Of a stretch of 5,623 bases of DNA, positions 1 to 5,108 are shown piece by piece. A program made the position numbers and the translations under genes. The DNA comes from JANLQX01 sp043775075 (GTDB taxonomy: Bacteria > Actinomycetota > Acidimicrobiia > Acidimicrobiales > JANYDT01): the NCBI GenBank assembly GCA_043775075.1, contig JAYVSS010000309.1, positions 1-5,623 of the forward strand, written 5' to 3'. The notes below the pieces were generated by a model. That model ran no database searches. It saw only the letters and a list, made by a program, of their open reading frames with translations, and had not been told where the DNA came from. Numbering within the stretch: the first letter of the stretch is position 1; each line of letters begins with the position of its first letter.

Positions 1-416
1 GCCATGACCGTGGGGCGGAGTTCGGGAGTCACGATGACCGAAAGCAACGCCGACTGCGAGGGGAACCACAGCCCGTTGGCTACCCCCATCGCCGCACTGG
101 CCAGGAGCGCCAACGCCACGGTGTCGGTGAACGCAAATGTGGTGCTGGTGGCGATTGAAATCACGCAGCCGATGGCCAGGACCCGGCGGGGGCCGAAGCG
201 GTCACTCAGGTGACCGGCATACGGGTTCATCAGCACGCCAACCAACGGTGTGGCACCGGCAATCAGGCCGCTGGTGGTGCCGGAGAATCGGCGTACCTCG
301 TTCAGGTAGATGAACATGAACGCGAAGATCATCCCCGAGCCGGTCATGTTGACGACAGTGGCGAGGAAAAACCGTTGGAGAGCCGGACTGAAGGAGCGAA
401 ATCCCGGCGTTTCCAT
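1..416 (-). CDS. Major facilitator superfamily (MFS) transporter, N-terminal part, cut by window edge
   Basis: This is the first 138 codons of a membrane transporter that continues past the left edge; the frame stays open to base 1. It begins METPGFRSFSPALQRFF. Hydrophobic stretches at about residues 16-38, 48-65, 79-96 and 99-118 look like transmembrane helices 1-4. Between helices 2 and 3 is GHLSDRFGPRR (residues 68-78), the cytoplasmic MFS motif A, which identifies the family. The substrate cannot be told; drug efflux or sugar/organic acid transport are both possible. The ATG at 414-416 is the most upstream start, because a TGA lies in frame three codons before it. A nearby ATG in another frame (MSTPTL...) gives no membrane protein. 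No strong ribosome binding site is visible. It is transcribed away from the broken acyl-CoA dehydrogenase gene and shares an upstream gap with it. Confidence 0.9.
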   Translation of the reverse strand, partial: METPGFRSFSPALQRFFLATVVNMTGSGMIFAFMFIYLNEVRRFSGTTSGLIAGATPLVGVLMNPYAGHLSDRFGPRRVLAIGCVISIATSTTFAFTDTVALALLASAAMGVANGLWFPSQSALLSVIVTPELRPTVM

Positions 417-537
417 CGCCGGTCAGCGTAGGGGTACTCATCCGGCGGACCCGATCAATTTCGCCAGATGATGGCCGCCCGCTCCCCGCTATAGCTTCGC
501 TCGGTTGGGCCGAATTGGCCGAAGCGCCGGGGGCACT
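417..537. other. Divergent intergenic gap between MFS gene and acyl-CoA dehydrogenase pseudogene
   Basis: This 121-base gap lies between two divergently oriented reading frames and would have to hold both promoters. I see no convincing -35/-10 pair, operator palindrome or terminator. A run of five G at 529-533, four bases before the GTG at 538, is the only candidate ribosome binding site for the plus-strand frame. Confidence 0.4.
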
Positions 538-1243
538 GTGGGAATCACCGATGATGCGTTGGCCGCAGTCGACGAGCACTGGCACGCCGGCCAAACCGTT
601 CGTGGCTGGTGGTCGGCCATGGCCGATGCGGGTCTGTAGTTTCCCCATTGGCCAGTTGGGTGTGGTGGACGAAGCGCAACGATCGCCGAGGCCGCCGCCG
701 TGGCCACCGTGTTCGGTCACCCGCGAGTCATCGCCGCGCCCCCGGGCCTCGGCACGCTGATGGGCGGACCCGTCGTGCGTGATTTCGGTTCGGCCGAGCA
801 ACACCTGCGTCTCCTGCCCGCTCTGGCCAACGGCGCCGAGGGGTGGTGTCAGTTGTTTTCCGAACCCGGCGCCGGTTCTGATCTGGCCGGACTTCGTACG
901 CGCGCAGACAAAGACGGCAACGAGTGGATCGTCAACGGGCAGAAAGTCTGGACGTCGGGGGCAAATCATTCCCGTCGAGGCATGCTCGTTGCCCGCACCA
1001 ACTGGGTGAGTTCGCTGGCCACCTCGATCGATTGGCGTTCGACGTGGTCGCTGAGCACCGGCGTGCAGACAAACCCGACGACGAAGGCGCGCCCGGGCGG
1101 TTCCCGGCCTTACAGACACGAGCGGCCACATACGGAGCGACGAGATACAACGCAACATCATTGGCGAACGAGTTCTTGGTCTCCCGAAGGACATCTCCGT
1201 GGATACCGATGTGGCCTTTCGTGACGTCAGAAAGAGTGGCTGA
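538..1243 (+). pseudogene. Acyl-CoA dehydrogenase (FadE-type) pseudogene: in-frame stop, internal deletion, frame change
   Basis: The intact enzyme would be a flavoprotein oxidising acyl-CoA to enoyl-CoA in beta-oxidation. From GTG 538 the frame reads VGITDDALAAVDEHW... and reaches TAG at 637-639 (codon 34) inside G-L-stop-FPHWPV, where relatives usually carry Trp. The same frame continues with family-like sequence: PPGLGTLMGGPVV, then the signature WCQLFSEPGAGSDLAG, then NGQKVWTSGA and GMLVARTNW, ending at about 1005. Homology then stops. It resumes at about 1106 in another frame with the family C-terminus, DEIQRNIIGERVLGLPKD, ending at TGA 1241-1243. About 156 N-terminal codons and 45 C-terminal residues survive of a family that usually has 380-400, so most of the catalytic and FAD-binding C-terminal half is gone. 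The former start could also lie slightly upstream (TTG 505). Function is certainly lost; family assignment is firm, the substrate unknown. Confidence 0.88.
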
Positions 1244-1244
1244 C

Positions 1245-1922
1245 ATGGACCGAATACTACGTGGACGTACAGTTTGCCCGACCAATGCTGACTACAACGA
1301 TCCGGGTGGAATTCACGACGATGCCACGGTCCAAGAACTGGGGTTTCGCGGCGGTACGATTGCCGGATCTGCCCATCTCGATACGTTCGTCCCACTGCTT
1401 GTGCATGCGTTCGGAGATGAATGGTTTCGAATGGGTTCACTCCGATTTACTTCCGCCACGCCACCACCGACGGGGAGGCGACAGAGGCGTTTGTCGAGTT
1501 TCCAGAGAATACCGTGTTGCCCGCGGAGAATATGCAAGCGCGCGTATGGATCTCCACTCCCCAAGGTACTGTCATCGGTGAAGGGACAGCGTCAGGTGAA
1601 GGGACAGCGTCAGTCGGTACATTGTCTGAAGGCATCCACACTGCGCTTGGGCAGCGTGACCTTCGTCATGACCCGGCGAATGCTCGCATCCTCGCTGGCG
1701 TCGAACTCGGCGAAGTCCTCGGTCCGGGGTCTCGCCAGATCTCCGCAGCTCGGGTGGCGTACGGTTGCGACCATCGCATCACCGAGCCGCTTGAGTGGTA
1801 TCGCCAACCCTCGCGCCTTTGCACGACAGCAGGGCCGTCTCGTCGCCTCCGGCCGGGTGCTCTCACGGTTCGTCAAGGCCTCGTCGCCGCTCTACGGCGA
1901 CGGAACACCCATAGCGGAATGA
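1245..1922 (+). pseudogene. Pseudogene of a MaoC/hot-dog-like acyl-CoA-associated protein, frameshifted and internally deleted
   Basis: The original protein reads in three pieces. ATG 1245 opens MDRILRGRTVCPTNADYND, followed by LGFRGGTIAGSAHLD, up to about 1444. One missing base near 1444/1445 shifts the frame, which continues IYFRHATTDGEATEAFVEF, QARVWISTPQGTVIGEGTAS and RDLRHDPANARILAGVE to WYRQPS at about 1813. A third piece in the first frame, QGRLVASGRVLSRFVKASS then PLYGD, runs from about 1827 to TGA 1920-1922. The abrupt change from the WYRQPS region to the C-terminal piece suggests an internal deletion. GFRGGTIAGSAHLD recalls MaoC-type dehydratases, and the place right after an acyl-CoA dehydrogenase supports a beta-oxidation role. 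Exact family is my inference from memory of similar actinobacterial proteins; that the gene is broken is better supported. Confidence 0.7.
1577..1612 (+). repeat. Perfect 18-bp tandem duplication inside the pseudogene
   Basis: The unit GGTGAAGGGACAGCGTCA occurs twice without mismatch at 1577-1594 and 1595-1612. It is six codons long, so it keeps the local frame and duplicates Gly-Glu-Gly-Thr-Ala-Ser. A polymerase-slippage or unequal-recombination event in a gene no longer under selection is the simplest reading. Confidence 0.95.
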
Positions 1923-2016
1923 ATCGATCATCAGTAGTTGTCAAGAAGATGGCATGAAACGGCACGCAATCGCCTCGACGCGACCAAAGGCAAACCGCTA
2001 GCGTTACGTCCCCGCT
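1923..2016. other. Gap upstream of the DUF177-rpmF-plsX cluster, presumed promoter region
   Basis: This 94-base stretch lies between the second pseudogene and the first housekeeping gene, so a promoter for the cluster is expected here or within the pseudogene. TTGTCA at 1938-1943 resembles a -35 box, but no good -10 box follows at 16-18 bases. No terminator hairpin is apparent. Confidence 0.3.
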
Positions 2017-2541
2017 ATGTCGCCTTTTGTCGTAAACGTCGCCGATTTAGTGCACCGTCCGTCGTCTCGACGCACGGAGGAACTGAGCGGACCGACCTCG
2101 GAAATGATTGTCACCGAGACCGTGGTGCCGCAGGGCACCATGCTCCACGTCGACGTCGTTTTGGAAGCAATCGCTGATGGGGTGCTGGCCACCGGCGATG
2201 CGCGCGTCGAGTGGGAGGCCAACTGTCGTCGTTGCCTGACCCCGATCAGTGGGCTCACCAGCTCCACCTTTCGTGAGCTCTACAGCGCCACCCCGGTCGA
2301 CGGGGAGACCTATCCGGTGCGCCACGAGAGTGTCGATCTCGAACTGGTCGCTCGGGAGGCTATTCTTCTCGACCTGCCTTTGGCGCCTCTCTGCGGAGAT
2401 GACTGCCTAGGGCTGTGCCCGACTTGTGGGGTAGATCGAAACGAGGACCCGTGTTCGTGCGCGGTCCCCGAGCAAAATGAACGGTGGGCCGCCCTCGATG
2501 GGTTGCGCACCTCGCTCTCCGGCGGTTCGTCGGCCGAGTGA
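2017..2541 (+). CDS. DUF177 / YceD family protein, 23S rRNA accumulation factor
   Basis: This 174-residue protein belongs to the DUF177 (YceD) family, which is widely encoded just before rpmF and is linked to accumulation of 23S rRNA and so to large-subunit assembly; the molecular mechanism is not settled. The N-terminus MSPFVVNVADLVHRPSSRR is typical of actinobacterial members. Cysteines come in pairs: C70/C73 (CRRC), then C126, C130, C134/C137 (CPTC) and C146/C148, compatible with zinc binding as in other Cys-bearing members. The acidic segment after residue 104 (VDLELVAREAILLDLPLAPLC) is the conserved family core. ATG 2017 was chosen because it gives the conserved N-terminus; no Shine-Dalgarno sequence precedes it, so the transcript may be leaderless. 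rpmF follows 34 bases downstream. Confidence 0.9.
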   Translation: MSPFVVNVADLVHRPSSRRTEELSGPTSEMIVTETVVPQGTMLHVDVVLEAIADGVLATGDARVEWEANCRRCLTPISGLTSSTFRELYSATPVDGETYPVRHESVDLELVAREAILLDLPLAPLCGDDCLGLCPTCGVDRNEDPCSCAVPEQNERWAALDGLRTSLSGGSSAE

Positions 2542-2560
2542 AGCACGTTTACGAAAAGAC

Positions 2561-2565
2561 AAGGA
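2561..2565 (+). promoter_or_regulatory. Ribosome binding site of rpmF
   Basis: AAGGA sits 10 bases before ATG 2576. It settles the start of rpmF, since the same frame is open further upstream (to 2477) but only as an overlap with the DUF177 gene. Confidence 0.6.
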
Positions 2566-2575
2566 ACACCCGGTC

Positions 2576-2755
2576 ATGGCCGTCCCGAAGAAGCGCAAAT
2601 CAAACTCCAAGGTCCGCATGCGTCGTGCCGCCAACTGGAAGCTCGTTGCGCCTGCCCGCAGCAACTGCCCGAACTGCAGCGCGGCCAAGCTGCCCCATGT
2701 GGTGTGCAAGGCCTGTGGCTGGTACAAAGGCCGCCAGGCCATCGACGTCGCCTGA
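2576..2755 (+). CDS. rpmF: 50S ribosomal protein L32
   Basis: The product is the 59-residue ribosomal protein L32 (bL32), a component of the large subunit. It opens with the family signature MAVPKKRKSNSKVRMRRA, rich in Lys and Arg for rRNA contact. The zinc ribbon follows as C31-P-N-C34 and C44-K-A-C47, so this is the four-cysteine, zinc-binding (C+) form. Length is normal. The ATG at 2576 matches the conserved N-terminus and has AAGGA upstream, so the longer frame from 2477 is not used. It lies directly after the DUF177 gene, as in many bacteria, and ahead of plsX, the same adjacency known from the E. coli yceD-rpmF-plsX locus. No second L32 paralogue is in the window. Confidence 0.97.
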   Translation: MAVPKKRKSNSKVRMRRAANWKLVAPARSNCPNCSAAKLPHVVCKACGWYKGRQAIDVA

Positions 2756-2818
2756 TTTTTCGGGCTGCGTCGGTCGTGCGTCCATTTCGCCGCGTTGACC
2801 CCACATGACCACGTGACC

Positions 2819-3805
2819 ATGCAATTGCCGATCGCGCTGGACGTGATGGGCGGGGACTTCGCGCCTGCACTCATTCTCGACGGTGCCTGTCAGGCCGTTG
2901 ATGCCGGTATCGCGGTGCTCCTGGTGGGGCGAGCGTCAGATGTTGGCGATACACGCGGCCTCCCGTTCTTCGAGGCGTCGCAGGTGATCGCCATGAACGA
3001 TGATCCAGCCAAATCGGTTCGCACGATGAAGGATTCGTCGCTCGTGCGGGCGGCCGAACTGGTTCGAGACGGTAAGGCGAGTGCGTTCTTGTCGGCGGGG
3101 AACACCGGGGCCACAATGGCCAGCGCGATTTTGCGTATGGGGCGCATCAAAGGAGTGGCTCGCCCGGCGATTGCCACGCCTATTCCAGTGCTCGGCTCAA
3201 CCCCCACCGTGATGCTCGACGCCGGGGCCAACGCCGAGTGCACCGCCGAATTCCTCGTGCAGTTCGCCCAGATGGGGGCGGTGTACTCCCGCCAGCGATA
3301 CGGGATCGAACGTCCTCGGGTCGGTCTGCTTTCCATCGGCGAGGAGGACGGAAAAGGCAACATGCTGGCCAAGGAGGCCAATGCGATGCTCCGGGCGGGG
3401 GCGGCCGGAGCTTCGGTAAACTTCATCGGCAACGTTGAGGGTCGGGACATCATGACGAATGAGATCGACGTGGTGGTCACCGACGGTTTCACCGGCAATG
3501 TGGTCTTAAAGACGCTCGAGGGGGGCATGAAGTTCTTCGCCAGCAAGGTCTTCGAGGCGTTTCTCTCCAGCGACGAAACGAAGGCGGCGGCCAAGATCTT
3601 GCTTCCAGCGCTCGCTCCGTTGACCGAATCTCTTGACCCCAACACCTACGGAGGGGCCATGCTGCTCGGCGTCGACGGTGTGGCGATCATTAGCCATGGC
3701 TCGTCCAATGCGATGGCCATTTTCAACGCCTGCAAGGTGGCCCGAGACATGGTGGAAGTCGGCCTCGTGGATGCCCTGCGCGCCGCTGTCTCGTCGTCGA
3801 ACTAA
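2819..3805 (+). CDS. plsX: Phosphate acyltransferase PlsX
   Basis: PlsX is a peripheral membrane enzyme that moves an acyl chain from acyl-ACP to inorganic phosphate; the acyl-phosphate is then used by PlsY to acylate glycerol-3-phosphate. From ATG 2819 the protein has 328 residues, the usual size. Family motifs in order are IALDVMGGDFAP at the N-terminus, LSAGNTGATMA, MLDAGAN, GLLSIGEEDGKGN, NFIGNVEGRD, DGFTGNVVLKTLEG and, near the end, GGAMLLGVDGVAIISHGSS. TTG 2795 and GTG 2813 are in-frame alternatives adding 8 and 2 residues. None has a clear ribosome binding site, and ATG 2819 was chosen because the conserved domain starts right after it. The acyl carrier protein gene follows 57 bases downstream, so donor carrier and enzyme are made together. 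All motifs look intact. Confidence 0.96.
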   Translation: MQLPIALDVMGGDFAPALILDGACQAVDAGIAVLLVGRASDVGDTRGLPFFEASQVIAMNDDPAKSVRTMKDSSLVRAAELVRDGKASAFLSAGNTGATMASAILRMGRIKGVARPAIATPIPVLGSTPTVMLDAGANAECTAEFLVQFAQMGAVYSRQRYGIERPRVGLLSIGEEDGKGNMLAKEANAMLRAGAAGASVNFIGNVEGRDIMTNEIDVVVTDGFTGNVVLKTLEGGMKFFASKVFEAFLSSDETKAAAKILLPALAPLTESLDPNTYGGAMLLGVDGVAIISHGSSNAMAIFNACKVARDMVEVGLVDALRAAVSSSN

Positions 3806-3862
3806 CAATCTGCGCCACTGGTCACCGCTCGCCGGGTCAGGGGCCAAGTATCGTGCTGTGCC

Positions 3863-4126
3863 GTGACCACCCTTGATCGTCCAGCCGTTCTCACCATCGT
3901 TCGCGATCGTCTTGCAGACATTCTCGAAGTTGAGCCGTCCTCGATCGCCGAAGGTGCGTCGTTTGTCGACGATTTGGATGCCGACTCGTTGGCCTTGATT
4001 GAGCTGGTGGAAGCGCTGGAGGAAGAAATCGGTCGGACCGTTCCCGGATTCCATATCGACGATGAGGACCTTCAGGATCTGAAGACGGTACGAGACGCTG
4101 TCGACTACGTCGTCGCCAAGCTGTAA
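3863..4126 (+). CDS. acpP: Acyl carrier protein
   Basis: This 87-residue acidic protein carries growing fatty acyl chains on a phosphopantetheine arm during fatty acid synthesis in the cytoplasm and would supply acyl-ACP to the neighbouring PlsX. The attachment site is Ser42 in DLDADSLALIELVEALEEE, the canonical DSL motif at the start of helix II. The rest, with IDDEDLQDLKTVRDAVDYV, matches helices III and IV. Length is slightly above E. coli ACP because of an N-terminal extension of several residues. The GTG at 3863 is the only suitable in-frame start after plsX; no obvious ribosome binding site precedes it, so translation may depend on coupling or on weak initiation. It could be a specialised rather than the main ACP, but its place between plsX and rnc favours the housekeeping role. 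Confidence 0.93.
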   Translation: MTTLDRPAVLTIVRDRLADILEVEPSSIAEGASFVDDLDADSLALIELVEALEEEIGRTVPGFHIDDEDLQDLKTVRDAVDYVVAKL

Positions 4127-4172
4127 GCGCGGCATCGGGCTTCGTGACGCTTTTGAACACTTCATCGCCAGC

Positions 4173-4177
4173 AGGGA
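4173..4177 (+). promoter_or_regulatory. Ribosome binding site favouring the GTG 4186 start of rnc
   Basis: AGGGA ends 8 bases before GTG 4186. The earlier in-frame GTG at 4144 has no comparable sequence, so this site decides between them, though only moderately. Confidence 0.45.
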
Positions 4178-4185
4178 CTGACCCG

Positions 4186-4932
4186 GTGACGGCGATGGAC
4201 GAGGGCGGCCCGCTCCCGGTGAGCGGAGCTCCAGCGGTTCGGGTCACTCCCGCCGAGTTCGCCGAAAATCTGGGGTACGAATTCACCGATGCGGCATTGT
4301 TCCGGCGTTCGCTTGCCCATCGTTCGTGGTGCGCCGAGCACGGCGAACAAAGCAATGAGCGCCTGGAGTTTCTCGGCGATGCAGTGCTCGGTCTGGCGGT
4401 CACCAACTACATCTATGCGAAGTATCCGAACCTGCCCGAGGGCGACCTCGCCAAGCTGCGAGCTTCGGTGGTGAATGCCGCGGTCTTGGCCGAGGCGGCC
4501 GCTGAACTCGGCCTCGGTTTCCAGATGCTCCTCGGCAAAGGTGAAGCTGCCACCGGCGGTCGAGCGAAGCCGTCGATTGTGTCCGATGCCCTGGAAGCAG
4601 TGATCGGAGCCGTCTATCTCGACGGCGGTTGGGACGCCGCGGAGGAGTTGGTGTTGCGCCTTCTCGAAGACCGCATCACCGAGGACTCGTCTGGGCCGGG
4701 TGGCGGCGACTACAAAACTCGGCTGCAGGAACTCGTGGCCCGCCGGTTCGAGCAGCTACCTAGTTATCGCGTCCAAGGAGACGGGCCCGATCACGCAAAG
4801 TCGTTCGTGGCTGAAGTCTTTGTCGGGGGGGTTGCTCGCGGCCGCGGGGAAGGACGATCAAAGAAACAGGCCGAGCAGGCGGCGGCCCGTATCGCCTGGC
4901 ACGCATTCGAGTCGGGCGAAGCGTTGATCTAA
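4186..4932 (+). CDS. rnc: Ribonuclease III
   Basis: RNase III cuts double-stranded RNA and matures rRNA precursors and some mRNAs; it acts as a cytoplasmic dimer. From GTG 4186 there are 248 residues. The nuclease domain has the signature NERLEFLGDAVLGL (residues 57-70), and the metal-binding residues E61, D65, D134 and E137 have the same spacing as E41, D45, D114 and E117 of the E. coli enzyme. A double-stranded RNA-binding domain occupies about residues 175-243 (DYKTRLQELVARRF ... SKKQAEQAAARIAW). GTG 4144 would add 14 residues that look unconserved and use atypical codons; ATG 4195 is a third option. GTG 4186 was chosen for the AGGGA upstream. It is the last gene of the tightly spaced group, and its link to rRNA maturation fits the ribosome-related genes at the head of the cluster. 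Confidence 0.95.
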   Translation: MTAMDEGGPLPVSGAPAVRVTPAEFAENLGYEFTDAALFRRSLAHRSWCAEHGEQSNERLEFLGDAVLGLAVTNYIYAKYPNLPEGDLAKLRASVVNAAVLAEAAAELGLGFQMLLGKGEAATGGRAKPSIVSDALEAVIGAVYLDGGWDAAEELVLRLLEDRITEDSSGPGGGDYKTRLQELVARRFEQLPSYRVQGDGPDHAKSFVAEVFVGGVARGRGEGRSKKQAEQAAARIAWHAFESGEALI

Positions 4933-4963
4933 AGGCTGGCGTCAGGTGGAGCCGTCCTGGGGG

Positions 4964-5026
4964 ATGGTATTCGGCGGCGCTCAGGTCCCGCCTGTCGAAC
5001 CAGAGGTTCGGAATGATCTGGGCCAT
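4964..5026 (-). pseudogene. Possible relic of a VOC/PhnB-like protein N-terminus
   Basis: On the minus strand, ATG 5026 starts MAQIIPNLWFDRRDLSAAEYH. This aligns without gaps to the usual start of PhnB-like (glyoxalase/VOC superfamily) proteins, in which an I-x-P-x-LWFD motif is followed by AAE and an aromatic pair. After about 21 codons the resemblance ends and the frame runs into unrelated sequence overlapping rnc. No ribosome binding site is visible. It is most likely a fragment left after deletion of a gene that once lay between rnc and mutM. The match is short, so chance is not excluded. Confidence 0.35.
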
Positions 5027-5108
5027 GACGGGTCTGTAGTCGCGTAGGTTCGGTAGCACTTTATCCAGCTTCAGCGAACGCCACCCCATCAATGACTGCG
5101 ATATCACC

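Noticed and set aside
637..639. TAG as a recoded codon (readthrough or pyrrolysine-like)
   Set aside because: The same gene has a large deletion and a frame change, no recoding element is visible, and a Trp-to-stop point mutation explains it.
202..1440. Open frame of 412 codons on the minus strand
   Set aside because: It is Arg/Pro/His-rich, lacks any recognisable domain, and lies antisense to clear acyl-CoA dehydrogenase and hot-dog-like sequence; at its upstream end it overlaps the MFS gene in the wrong frame. It is a GC-rich shadow frame.
924..1922. Open frame of 332 codons on the plus strand
   Set aside because: It is a composite: its first part is an out-of-frame reading of the dehydrogenase, its middle holds the first piece of the hot-dog-like remnant, then out-of-frame sequence, then that gene's C-terminus. 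No single protein is encoded.
1421..1957. Open frame of 178 codons on the plus strand as a stand-alone gene
   Set aside because: Its family-like part covers only about 1445-1813, with the protein's beginning and end in another frame. It is the middle piece of a frameshifted gene.
1938..1967. TTGTCA as a -35 box for the DUF177-rpmF cluster
   Set aside because: No acceptable -10 hexamer lies at the right distance, so a promoter call is not supported.
2407..2874. Minus-strand open frame of 155 codons over rpmF
   Set aside because: It is antisense to the intact DUF177 and L32 genes and has no recognisable features.
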